Shown piece after piece: positions 17,845 to 26,269 of a DNA stretch of 64,000 bases (the first letter of the stretch is position 1; the number at the start of each line of letters is the position of its first letter). Source of the DNA: Candidatus Rifleibacterium amylolyticum (lineage in GTDB: Bacteria; Muiribacteriota; Ozemobacteria; Ozemobacterales; Ozemobacteraceae); assembly GCA_009917695.1 (NCBI GenBank), contig JAACJG010000017.1, positions 1 through 64,000 on the forward strand, written 5' to 3'. Under the pieces are notes generated by a model. The model saw only the letters and a program-made list of their open reading frames with translations, did not search any database and was not told the origin of the DNA. Position numbers and translations under genes: made by a program.

Positions 17845-18486
17845 ATGAAACCTTTATTTCTGCTGCTCATCATCCTGATTTCGCTGCCGGCTTTTGCCGG
17901 TGTCAGCGACGCCGAACTGCTGCCTCAGAAAGGTGCTGAAACAACTCAACCGACGGCAGGCAACCCCAGCAGCGGCGAAGAACCGGCCTGGGGTCTGACT
18001 GTGGTCATGCTGCTGCTCGGCGGTTTTCTTTTCATGTTTCTTGAAATTGCGGTAATTCCGGGTTTTGGGGTTACCGGTATTCTCGGCCTGCTTCTTCTTG
18101 GGGGCGGTCTGGTGACAGCCTTCATGAAGCTGAGCATGCCAATGGCTCTGACTGCAACTTTCACGGCAATCATTGGCGTGATACTGCTGCTGCTCTGGTT
18201 TTTTCTGGTTTTCCCCAAAACCAGCATGGGCAAACAGTTCATTTTACAGGCTGATGCATCGAGCAAAGACGGGTTTGTTGCGGTTGACGACAATTCGGCT
18301 TATATCGGCAAAGAAGGCGTAACCGTAACCATGCTGCGCCCTTCCGGCATCGCAAAAATAGATGGCGAGCGGGTTGATGTGATGACCGACGGCGAGTTCG
18401 TCGAAAAAGGCGTCAAAGTAAAAGTTACCAAGACCAGGCAGAATACAGTTATCGTCACGCCGGTTGAGGAGCAGGCCCAGTCCTGA
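17845..18486 (+). CDS. Short NfeD-family membrane protein
   Basis: Encodes 213 residues. Signal peptide or first membrane helix at 1-19 (MKPLFLLLIILISLPAFA). Three hydrophobic segments follow in ~52-130, with the family signature EIAVIPGFGVTGILGLLLL. The C-terminal OB-fold (~150-205) contains GKEGVTVTMLRPSGIAKIDGERVDVMTDGEFVEKG. There is no protease domain, so this is the short NfeD type that pairs with the longer one upstream, 13 bases away. GGAGAA lies before the start. Likely a membrane partner of the flotillin encoded downstream. Confidence 0.9.
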   Translation: MKPLFLLLIILISLPAFAGVSDAELLPQKGAETTQPTAGNPSSGEEPAWGLTVVMLLLGGFLFMFLEIAVIPGFGVTGILGLLLLGGGLVTAFMKLSMPMALTATFTAIIGVILLLLWFFLVFPKTSMGKQFILQADASSKDGFVAVDDNSAYIGKEGVTVTMLRPSGIAKIDGERVDVMTDGEFVEKGVKVKVTKTRQNTVIVTPVEEQAQS

Positions 18487-18524
18487 CCGCCAGAATCTTT
18501 TGGTAAAAAGCTCCTTTTAATAGC

Positions 18525-18554
18525 TTGACTTTATCTGCCGGTTTAAACCATATT
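18525..18554 (+). promoter_or_regulatory. Probable sigma-70 promoter of floA
   Basis: TTGACT (18525-18530), 18-base spacer, CATATT (18549-18554), 41 bases before the start. This would allow floA to be transcribed apart from the nfeD genes. Confidence 0.5.
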
Positions 18555-18595
18555 AAATGACGTTGAAATATTGAAATGTCTGCAGGAGGAATCTG

Positions 18596-19585
18596 ATGTC
18601 AGAAGGCTTGATGATGTTTGGCGGAATTGGCGTACTCATAATTTTCTTTGTCATCTATTATTTTGTGCCATTCGGACTCTGGATCAGCGCCATCGCCTCC
18701 GATGTAAGTGTCGGGCTGCTCGATTTTATCGGCATGCGCCTGCGTCGCGTGTCTCCCCCATCGATTATCAACCCCGCTATCATGCTCAAGAAAGGCGGCA
18801 TCGACATATCGTTGCAGGCTCTTGAATCGCATTATCTCGCCGGCGGCAACGTTTCCAAGGTTGCTTCGGCGCTGATCGCGGCTCAGAAAGCCGGGATCCC
18901 TCTGACCTTTGACAAGGCCACCGCCATCGACCTCGCCGGCCGTGACGTGCTTGATGCCGTGCGTCTCTGCGTCAAGCCCAAGGTCATTCAGACTCCTCTC
19001 GTCGCTGCCATGGCCAAAAACGGTATTCAGGTCAAGGCGATCGCCAGGGTTACAGTTAAGGCTGACATCAACAAGCTCGTCGGCGGTGTTACCGAAGAAA
19101 CAATTCTGGCGCGTGTTGGCGAAGGTATCGTAACCACCATCGGTTCTGCTGCGAGCCACGAAGAAATTCTCGAAAACCCCGACCGCATCTCAAAAACCAT
19201 TCAGGATAAGGGTCTCGACGCCAAAGCTGCCTTCGAAATTCTTTCGATCGATATCGCCGACGTTGATGTTGGCGACAATATCGGCGCCAAGCTGCAGATC
19301 GACCAGTCTGAGGCCGACATGAAGATCGCCCAGGCAAAAGCAGCCGAAAGACGTGCCATGGCCGAAGCAAAAGAGCAGGAAATGAAAGCCTACGAACAGG
19401 AAATGAAAGCCAAGCTGGTAGAAGCCGAAGCTACAATTCCCCAGGCTATTGCCGATGCTTTACAAAGTGGCAACATGGGCATTCTTGATTACTACACGCT
19501 CAAGAATATCAGCTCAGACACTGAAATGCGCAAATCATTCTCACACATGGTCGAGCCCCAGAAACAGCTGCCCAAACGCTCGTAA
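18596..19585 (+). CDS. floA: Flotillin-like protein FloA
   Basis: Encodes 329 residues, the usual length. CAGGAGGAATCTG gives an excellent ribosome-binding site. One N-terminal membrane helix (~7-28) is followed by the flotillin/SPFH core ([78 protein letters not shown]). A coiled-coil segment rich in Ala, Glu and Lys follows (~240-285), then a tail with [17 protein letters not shown]. FloA scaffolds membrane microdomains and works with NfeD proteins, which are encoded just upstream. Confidence 0.95.
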   Translation: MSEGLMMFGGIGVLIIFFVIYYFVPFGLWISAIASDVSVGLLDFIGMRLRRVSPPSIINPAIMLKKGGIDISLQALESHYLAGGNVSKVASALIAAQKAGIPLTFDKATAIDLAGRDVLDAVRLCVKPKVIQTPLVAAMAKNGIQVKAIARVTVKADINKLVGGVTEETILARVGEGIVTTIGSAASHEEILENPDRISKTIQDKGLDAKAAFEILSIDIADVDVGDNIGAKLQIDQSEADMKIAQAKAAERRAMAEAKEQEMKAYEQEMKAKLVEAEATIPQAIADALQSGNMGILDYYTLKNISSDTEMRKSFSHMVEPQKQLPKRS

Positions 19586-19600
19586 GTCAGGAGTATCAGC

Positions 19601-20176
19601 ATGGCAGAACTGCTGGTAATAGTTCTTGTACTTGTTTATTCGGTATGGTCTGAAGTCAACAAGAAGAAGCAGGAAGAAAACGTTGACATAGACTTTTCCG
19701 AACTGGCTTCGCTCGACGATTTTTTCACAGACAGTGGCACAACAACGGCAAAACAGCCTGTCAAGACTGCTTCGCCGAAAGCAAAGCAGAAATACAAAGC
19801 AAAGCAGGCTGCCAGTCAGCCGACAAACTACGACGATTACTCGGCCCTAACCGGGCAGGTCAATTATGAGCGCAGGCCTGAAATTGTAAAAAACAACTAT
19901 GATGAATTGCCGCAGCTGACCGGCGTCACCAACTACGACCGGATCAGCAGCAGAGAAAACACGGCAGGCGACCAACTTAGCGAAGAAGACAGAAAGATGT
20001 TCGAACTTGGCCGCCCGGAGCAGCAAAAGCATCAGGGTGCCGACCATCCCATCAAAATCAGCTTTGACCGTGACAGTGTCATAAAAGCGTTCGTCATGTC
20101 AGAGGTATTGCAGCGCTACGACATCGAGCGTATCTATGCGCGTATTCCGGGTATAAACCAGCCACAGGACGAATAA
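19601..20176 (+). CDS. Membrane-anchored protein of unknown function in the floA operon
   Basis: Encodes 191 residues. One short N-terminal hydrophobic helix (MAELLVIVLVLVYSVWSEV) anchors a long, polar, probably disordered cytoplasmic part. Three imperfect repeats with a TNYDDYSALTGQVNYE-like motif lie around residues 75-110 (NYDD..ALTG, NYDE.PQLTG, TNYDRIS). The final ~35 residues (IKISFDRDSVIKAFVMSEVL, RYDIERIYARIPG) look folded. SD GGAGTATC precedes the ATG. It occupies the place of the small unknown gene after floA in Bacillus. A flotillin-associated adaptor is plausible but only inferred from position. Confidence 0.8.
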   Translation: MAELLVIVLVLVYSVWSEVNKKKQEENVDIDFSELASLDDFFTDSGTTTAKQPVKTASPKAKQKYKAKQAASQPTNYDDYSALTGQVNYERRPEIVKNNYDELPQLTGVTNYDRISSRENTAGDQLSEEDRKMFELGRPEQQKHQGADHPIKISFDRDSVIKAFVMSEVLQRYDIERIYARIPGINQPQDE

Positions 20177-20180
20177 AGTC

Positions 20181-20798
20181 GTGAGTTCTTTTCTGTTCAT
20201 GCGCTCTATGGCCCGTTTTTTCGGAAGCATATTCTTTCCATTCTTTCGAGCATGGGGCGAAACAGTTATCAGATCAGACCGGGGCTGTGTTTACATTGCC
20301 CGCAACTATGGCCTGCTTAGCTGGCTCAGCGCATTACGCGTATTCAGAAAGCCTTTCAGATTCGTTTCAACGGATCCTGCTGATGTAACGATCTGGTTCA
20401 AACTGGCTGATTCCTGTGGACTGGAGCCAATCAGACTGTCAGGAGACGCCAACCAGGATTTTTTAAGCATAGAACATCTTTTCAACAACAAAGAGACAAT
20501 AGTGCTGCTGATCCCTGAACAGCCAGATAAAAAAGCGCTTGAGCTGATTGCAAAGATAAAGGCGACACACTATCTTACCAGCATTTTCATGGCGATAAGC
20601 GGTGCCCATCTGGCTCTCAGTCCGGGAAGCATGATTCCAAGGGTGTGTCCGATTTCGGTATTCTGCGGCATGCCACATTTTAGAAGCGAAGTGCAACCAG
20701 AGCCTCTCAGCGAGCTGGAATTTCTTGAGCGCGCCATTTCTGACATTCCCTTGAACGAACTGCCTTCGATATTCAGCAATCACAGCCGCAACGTCTGA
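20181..20798 (+). CDS. Hypothetical protein, possibly a degenerate acyltransferase-like protein
   Basis: Encodes 205 residues from a GTG start four bases after the preceding stop; an in-frame ATG at 20199 is an alternative. The beginning is amphipathic and aromatic (FLFMRSMARFFGSIFFPFFRAW). VYIARNYGLLSWLSAL and IVLLIPEQPDKKALE sit where PlsC-type acyltransferases have NHxSxxD and FPEG blocks. However, the catalytic His and Asp are absent, so if it belongs there it is inactive or a very distant relative. Last gene of the floA cluster. Function unknown. Confidence 0.65.
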   Translation: MSSFLFMRSMARFFGSIFFPFFRAWGETVIRSDRGCVYIARNYGLLSWLSALRVFRKPFRFVSTDPADVTIWFKLADSCGLEPIRLSGDANQDFLSIEHLFNNKETIVLLIPEQPDKKALELIAKIKATHYLTSIFMAISGAHLALSPGSMIPRVCPISVFCGMPHFRSEVQPEPLSELEFLERAISDIPLNELPSIFSNHSRNV

Positions 20799-20843
20799 TC
20801 AAAAGCAGATTTTCGGCTAAACCCGCTCAGGGTACCGCAGGAG

Positions 20844-20872
20844 TTGACTTGTCTGCTGATTTGGCTTAATAT
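20844..20872 (+). promoter_or_regulatory. Sigma-70 promoter of the PFOR gene
   Basis: TTGACT (20844-20849), exactly 17 bases, TAATAT (20867-20872), about 66 bases before the GTG start. Confidence 0.65.
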
Positions 20873-20938
20873 CACTTTGCCTTTAGCTTCCGGATATTTC
20901 AGCCCGGAAAAAATATCAATCAGGCAGGAGTTGCTATC

Positions 20939-23900
20939 GTGACTAAAAAGACATACGCCATGATGGATGGGAACGAAGCCACCGCGCTAGTTGCGCACAA
21001 AACCAATGAAGTAATCGCGATTTATCCGATTACACCGTCCAGCAATATGGGTGAACACGCTGATGCGTATTCAGCCGCCGGGCAGACGAACGTCTGGGGT
21101 ACGGTCCCCACCGTTTGTGAAATGCAGTCAGAAGGCGGCGCCTCTGGTGCTGTTCACGGGGCTCTGACTACTGGCGCCCTCACCACTACTTTTACCGCCT
21201 CTCAGGGACTTCTGCTGATGATCCCGAACATGTTCAAAATCGCCGGCGAACTGACTGCGACCGTTTTTCACGTGTCGGCCAGATCGATCGCCTGCCAGGC
21301 CCTGTCGATTTTCGGCGACCACAGCGACGTAATGGCAACCCGCCAAACCGGTTTCGCGCTGCTGGCTTCGAATTCGGTTCAGGAAGCACACGACATGGCT
21401 CTGATCGCGCAGGCCGCCACACTCGAAAGCCGCGTGCCTTTCATTCATTTCTTCGACGGTTTCAGAACCTCACACGAAGTCAATAAAATCGAAATTCTCT
21501 CTGACGAAACCATCAGAGAAATGATCGACGACAATCTGGTTTTCGAACATCGCGCCCGCGGCCTCAATCCCGATCGGCCGAGCATGCGCGGCACCGCCCA
21601 GAACCCCGACGTTTATTTCCAGGGTCGTGAAACAGTTAATCCTTTTTACGAAAAAACCCCAGCAATAGTACTGAAGGCCATGAAGAAATTCGCCAAGCTG
21701 ACCGGCCGTGAATACAGCCTGTTCGAATATGTCGGCGATCCCAAGGCAGAGCGCATCATAGTTGCCATGGGCAGTGGCGCTGAAACCATTCATGAAGTCG
21801 TAGAATACCTCAACGCCAAAGGCGAAAAAGTCGGTCTGGTAAAAGCCCGCCTCTATCGCCCGTTCAGCGCTGAGCATCTGGTCAAGGCCTTCCCGAAGAC
21901 CACCAAAAGCATTGCTGTTCTCGACCGCACCAAAGAACCCGGTTGTGCCGGCGAACCTCTTTATATCGACGTCAGAAACAGCATCGGCGAAGCTCTCGAG
22001 AACAAAGCCGCTCCGTTCACCCACTGGCCCAAAATCGTTGGTGGACGCTATGGCCTCGGTTCAAAAGACTTTACTCCGAATCAGGTTCTTGCCGTTTTCG
22101 AAAATCTCAACCAGGACAAGCCGAAGAATCATTTCACCGTTGGTATCGTTGACGATGTCAGCAAAACTCACCTTGAACTCGGTGAATCAGTAGAAACCGG
22201 TGATCCCAAGACCTTCTCCGCCATGTTCTATGGTCTCGGCTCTGACGGCACCGTTGGCGCCAACAAAGACGCGATCAAAGTTATCGGTGACCACACCAAG
22301 AACAACGCTCAGGGTTACTTCGTCTACGACTCAAAGAAATCGGGAAGCATGACGATCTCTCACCTGAGATTCGGCGAAAAACAGCTGCGCTGCCCCTATC
22401 TCGTATCACACGCCAATTTCGTTGCCTGCCATAACTTCAGCTTTGTCGAAAAGTATGACATGCTCAAGAACCTCAAGACCGGCGGCACTTTCCTGCTTGA
22501 AACCGAATACAGCAAAGACGAAATCTGGGATAAACTGCCACTCGAGACCCAGCAGCGCCTGATCGACAAGAAAGCCAAATTCTATGTTATCAACGCCATC
22601 AAACTGGCTGAATCAGTAGGTCTTGGCAACCGCATCAACCTGTTCATGCAGACCTGTTTCTTCGAAATCTCGAAGATTCTGCCTCGCGATGAATACATGA
22701 AATATCTCAAGGAAGCAGCCAAAAAAACCTATGGCAGAAAAGGCGAAGAAATCGTCAAGATGAACTGGAAAGCAATCGACATGGCCGTCGAAAATCTTTT
22801 CGAAGTAAAAGTTCCGGCCAAAGCGACTGCAAAAACCAAGCTCAAAGCCGCCATGGTTCTCAAGAGCGCTCCCAAACTGGTTAAAGACGTTCTCGAACCG
22901 ATCCTCGCCGGCAAAGGCGACGACATTACCGTTGGTCAGATGCCTCTCGACGGCACCTACCCGACCGGCACCAGCCAGTATGAAAAACGCAACGTCGGCA
23001 TCTACATGCCAGCCTGGGATATCGAAACATGTATTCAGTGCGGCATGTGCGCTCTTGTCTGTCCGCACGCAGCGATCAGAACCAAGGTTTATGATCCGAA
23101 GCTGGCGACAAAAGCCCCGAAAACCTTCAAGACCTGCAAAGCCAAAGGCTTTAAAGAAGACCTCGGCTTTACCGTTCAGGTTGCCCCGGAAGACTGCACC
23201 GGTTGCGGCGCCTGCGTCAGCATCTGCCCGGCTTTCCAGAAAGATGCCAGCGGCAAGAAGCTTGAGACCAAGGCAATCAACCTGGTTCATAAAGACGAAA
23301 CCATGCGTGTCAACGAAGCCGAGAACTGGGATTTCTTCCTCAACAAGATCCCTGATCCCGATCGCGCGCTGATCAACCTCAACACCATCAAGGGTACTCA
23401 GTATGTCAAGCCTTTGATCGAATTCTCAGGCGCCTGCGCCGGCTGCGGCGAAACAGCCTATATCAAACTGGTAACTCAGATCTGCGGCGACCGCCTGATG
23501 ATCGCCAATGCTACCGGTTGTTCATCGATCTATGGTGGCAATCTGCCGACCACTCCTTACGCTACCCGTGCTGACGGTCGTGGCCCGGCCTGGTCGAACA
23601 GCCTGTTCGAAGACAATGCTGAATTCGGCATGGGCATGCGTCTCGCCACCGACAAGATGATGCAGGAAGCTGTAGAACTGCTCAACAAGGCTGTTGGCTG
23701 CAAATGCGAGTGTTCGCCCAAACTCAAGGCCATTGCTGACAAAATTCTCGGCAATGCTCAGAAGACTCAGGAAGAAATCGAAACACAGCGCGCCAACGTT
23801 GAAGAACTCAAGGCCGCGGTCAAGAGCTGCAAAGACGCAATCTGCGTGCGCCTCTACAAGATGGCCGAATATCTGGTCAAACGCTCAGTATGGGTAGTCG

Positions 23901-24532
23901 GTGGAGACGGCTGGGCTTATGACATTGGTTACGGCGGACTCGACCACGTTCTCGCCTCTGGCAAGAACATCAAGCTGCTGGTTCTCGATACCGAAGTTTA
24001 TTCGAACACCGGTGGTCAGATGAGCAAATCGACTCCGCTCGGCGCTGTCGCCAAGTTCGCAGCCGGCGGCAAACCGATGCCCAAAAAAGATCTCGGCATG
24101 ATCGCCATGAGCTACGGCAATATATACGTCGGCAAGATCAGCCTGGGCGCCAATCCGGCCCACGCTCTCAAGACTCTGCTCGAAGCCGAAGCTTATGACG
24201 GCCCCGCTTTGATCATTGCTTACAGCCACTGTATCGCCCATGGTATCGACATGTCTCAGGGTCTGATGGAACAGAAGAAAGCGGTTGAATCAGGTCACTG
24301 GCCGCTCTTCCGCTTCAACCCCGACAATATCACTCAGGGTAAGAACCCGCTGAGTCTCGATTCAAAAGAACCTTCAATCAGCCTCGAAGAATACGCTTTC
24401 GGCGAAAATCGCTTCAGAATGTTGAAGAAAACGAATCCTGACGCTGCCAAAGCTTTCCTCGAGCAGGCTCAGAAAGACGTCAAACTCAGATACAACATTT
24501 ACAAGCAGATTTCTGAAATCAAATTCAGCTGA
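20939..24532 (+). CDS. nifJ: Pyruvate:ferredoxin (flavodoxin) oxidoreductase, single-chain
   Basis: Encodes 1197 residues from a GTG start with GGCAGGAG upstream. It converts pyruvate and CoA to acetyl-CoA and CO2, passing electrons to ferredoxin or flavodoxin. Domain order is that of the one-chain enzyme. The pyrimidine-binding domain begins MDGNEATALVAHKTNEV and contains the YPITPSSNMGE motif. The gamma/CoA region follows. Two [4Fe-4S] motifs lie at ~700 (CIQCGMCALVCP) and ~752 (CTGCGACVSICP). The TPP domain has GACAGCGETAY and GGDGWAYDIGYGGLDHVLA, then DTEVYSNTGGQ; cysteines for the proximal cluster lie in this region. It is the central fermentative enzyme of the window. A strong promoter and a strong terminator bracket it as a single transcription unit. 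Confidence 0.97.
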   Translation: MTKKTYAMMDGNEATALVAHKTNEVIAIYPITPSSNMGEHADAYSAAGQTNVWGTVPTVCEMQSEGGASGAVHGALTTGALTTTFTASQGLLLMIPNMFKIAGELTATVFHVSARSIACQALSIFGDHSDVMATRQTGFALLASNSVQEAHDMALIAQAATLESRVPFIHFFDGFRTSHEVNKIEILSDETIREMIDDNLVFEHRARGLNPDRPSMRGTAQNPDVYFQGRETVNPFYEKTPAIVLKAMKKFAKLTGREYSLFEYVGDPKAERIIVAMGSGAETIHEVVEYLNAKGEKVGLVKARLYRPFSAEHLVKAFPKTTKSIAVLDRTKEPGCAGEPLYIDVRNSIGEALENKAAPFTHWPKIVGGRYGLGSKDFTPNQVLAVFENLNQDKPKNHFTVGIVDDVSKTHLELGESVETGDPKTFSAMFYGLGSDGTVGANKDAIKVIGDHTKNNAQGYFVYDSKKSGSMTISHLRFGEKQLRCPYLVSHANFVACHNFSFVEKYDMLKNLKTGGTFLLETEYSKDEIWDKLPLETQQRLIDKKAKFYVINAIKLAESVGLGNRINLFMQTCFFEISKILPRDEYMKYLKEAAKKTYGRKGEEIVKMNWKAIDMAVENLFEVKVPAKATAKTKLKAAMVLKSAPKLVKDVLEPILAGKGDDITVGQMPLDGTYPTGTSQYEKRNVGIYMPAWDIETCIQCGMCALVCPHAAIRTKVYDPKLATKAPKTFKTCKAKGFKEDLGFTVQVAPEDCTGCGACVSICPAFQKDASGKKLETKAINLVHKDETMRVNEAENWDFFLNKIPDPDRALINLNTIKGTQYVKPLIEFSGACAGCGETAYIKLVTQICGDRLMIANATGCSSIYGGNLPTTPYATRADGRGPAWSNSLFEDNAEFGMGMRLATDKMMQEAVELLNKAVGCKCECSPKLKAIADKILGNAQKTQEEIETQRANVEELKAAVKSCKDAICVRLYKMAEYLVKRSVWVVGGDGWAYDIGYGGLDHVLASGKNIKLLVLDTEVYSNTGGQMSKSTPLGAVAKFAAGGKPMPKKDLGMIAMSYGNIYVGKISLGANPAHALKTLLEAEAYDGPALIIAYSHCIAHGIDMSQGLMEQKKAVESGHWPLFRFNPDNITQGKNPLSLDSKEPSISLEEYAFGENRFRMLKKTNPDAAKAFLEQAQKDVKLRYNIYKQISEIKFS

Positions 24533-24546
24533 TCGCTTTAAGCCAG

Positions 24547-24577
24547 CAGCCCCCGCTTCGGCGGGGGCTGTTTTTTT
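24547..24577 (+). terminator. Rho-independent terminator of the PFOR gene
   Basis: Perfect 10-bp stem CAGCCCCCGC/GCGGGGGCTG with a TTCG tetraloop, followed by seven T residues (24571-24577). Confidence 0.95.
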
Positions 24578-24619
24578 ATACCTGTATACAACTTCGGGTG
24601 CTTTTGATAAAATCAGCTC

Positions 24620-25129
24620 ATGCCAGTCAAAAGTGTAGTTACGATCAGGCCGCAGATGATAAAGGATGCGGAAGAATTTTACAAAATCCTCAACGAAGGG
24701 TGTTTTCCGTATTTTCCGGTTAACGTTGCTTCGATTGCAGCAGAAAAACGCTTTTTGCGCCGCAGCCGTAAAGAATGGCAGCATGAATCAGCATTCAACT
24801 TCACTGTCATGCTCGGCAGCAGAGTCATTGGTGCGGTTGGGATAATGCCCGAGAACAGCCGCCCGTATAATGCTGAGATCGGCTATTTCATCGACCGTGA
24901 ACTGCATGGCAGGGGCTATGCGTTGCAGGCAACCATACAGGCCGAGCAGTTCGCCAGGGTTTTCCGACCTGAGATAAAACGGCTGCAGGCTTTAATTGTC
25001 GTAGACAACACACCCAGCATAAGAGTCATAGAGAAGGCCGGCTACAAGAGAGAAGGATGCCTGCAAAGCTATCTCAAATGCGGCGAAAACTACTACGATG
25101 CCTACATTTACGGCAAGATCATCAGATAA
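24620..25129 (+). CDS. GNAT acetyltransferase, RimJ/RimL type
   Basis: Encodes 169 residues. N-terminal strand VTIRPQMIKDAEEFYKILNEG, central IGAVGIMPENSRPYNAEIGYFIDRELHGRGYALQA (motif A region, acetyl-CoA binding R/Q-x-x-G-x-G/A as GRGYALQA) and VVDNTPSIRVIEKAGYKREG (motif B) are typical of RimL-like N-acetyltransferases. These acetylate protein N-termini or small molecules; the substrate cannot be told. The last bases overlap the convergent pfkB-family gene by 8 bp. Confidence 0.88.
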   Translation: MPVKSVVTIRPQMIKDAEEFYKILNEGCFPYFPVNVASIAAEKRFLRRSRKEWQHESAFNFTVMLGSRVIGAVGIMPENSRPYNAEIGYFIDRELHGRGYALQATIQAEQFARVFRPEIKRLQALIVVDNTPSIRVIEKAGYKREGCLQSYLKCGENYYDAYIYGKIIR

Positions 25130-26114
25130 TAAATTCGATACCGCAGATTTTAACCTGTGACTGAGCACCGATACGCCTGATGATGTTGGCAGCCAGGAAA
25201 TTGCCGATCTTCAGACAGTCTTCAAGGCTCAGCTTCTTGTAAAGCCCGTAGAAGAAACCAGCCTGAAAGTTGTCGCCGGCGCCGTTGGTGTCTTTGACGT
25301 CTTCGACTTTATAAGCCGATACCCGTGTTTCGCCTTCGGGCGTGATTGCCACTGCACCGGCCGAACCGAGTTTGACTACCGCCATATTGGTAAAACGCAG
25401 CAGTCTGCGATAGTCATCGCTGCCATCATTGATCGCGCGCGCCTCGTCTTCGTTGGCGAAGAGAACGTCGATGCGTTCGTTCAAGAAGCTTTCGATCTGC
25501 TCGCGGGAAGACTTGATAACGAAACTGTCGCCAAGATCGAACGAGATGCGGGTTCCAGCTTTGCGAGCTATTTCGGCCGCATGCCGGGTAGCGAAATTTA
25601 TCGGATTTTCGCCTCTGAATTCGTATGCAGAAAAGTGCAGGAAATCAGAGTCTTTGATCAGACTGTGCAGTATCTCGTATTCATAAAGCTGCTTAGCGAC
25701 GCCGAAGTCGAGACCGAAAGTGCGCTGGCCATCAGGGCTGACGAGGGTGTAGCAAAGTCCGGAATTACCGCGTTTAATCGACACATAGGTGTCGATGTCG
25801 TTTTCGCGCAGGTTGTTGATGTAATCGTAACCAAAATCATCGCTGCCAACGCAGCCGATAAAGGCGCAGCGAAGACCAAGATTGCTGGCACCATAAATGA
25901 CATTGGTTGGAGAGCCGCCCGGAGCGATCTTTGCCTTGTGGGTAGCCATGATTTTTTCAAGCTTACCGAGATTTTCAGGATTGAGCTCAATACTGTTGCC
26001 TTTGGGCAGATTGAGTTTCTGCAGCATTTCATCGCCGACTTCGGCGATAATATCGGTAAGGGCATCCGATATCGCAGTAATCTGATATTTACGTGGTTGT
26101 TCACATTCACTCAT
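25122..26114 (-). CDS. PfkB-family carbohydrate/nucleoside kinase
   Basis: Encodes 330 residues from the ATG at 26114, preferred because GGGAGCAG lies upstream and longer versions add an unrelated leader. Ribokinase fold: the N-terminal region has APGGSPTNVIYGASNLGLRCAFIGCVGSDDFG (sugar binding), and the C-terminal signature DTNGAGDNFQAGFFYG contains the catalytic Asp and anion hole. The general look (N-terminal ITAISDALTDIIAEV, SLRHAAEIARKAG-like region) is closest to adenosine kinase-like members. Substrate not assignable from sequence alone. Monocistronic and divergent from the Hint gene. Confidence 0.9.
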   Translation of the reverse strand: MSECEQPRKYQITAISDALTDIIAEVGDEMLQKLNLPKGNSIELNPENLGKLEKIMATHKAKIAPGGSPTNVIYGASNLGLRCAFIGCVGSDDFGYDYINNLRENDIDTYVSIKRGNSGLCYTLVSPDGQRTFGLDFGVAKQLYEYEILHSLIKDSDFLHFSAYEFRGENPINFATRHAAEIARKAGTRISFDLGDSFVIKSSREQIESFLNERIDVLFANEDEARAINDGSDDYRRLLRFTNMAVVKLGSAGAVAITPEGETRVSAYKVEDVKDTNGAGDNFQAGFFYGLYKKLSLEDCLKIGNFLAANIIRRIGAQSQVKICGIEFII

Positions 26115-26269
26115 GGCTTGTCTGCTCCCTTGCTGGATGCGCAAAGCATAATCGCAGATACAGGCAAAGTCAATTCATTTGCGAACGAATTCAAGTTGTT
26201 GTGATCATTGGCTGAAATTTTCGCGACAAATATGTTATAAAAGATTGTCAACAGAAAGGATGCTTAGCG

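Noticed and set aside
20181-20798. Active PlsC-type acyltransferase
   Set aside because: The HxxxxD catalytic motif is absent; retained only as a weak resemblance.
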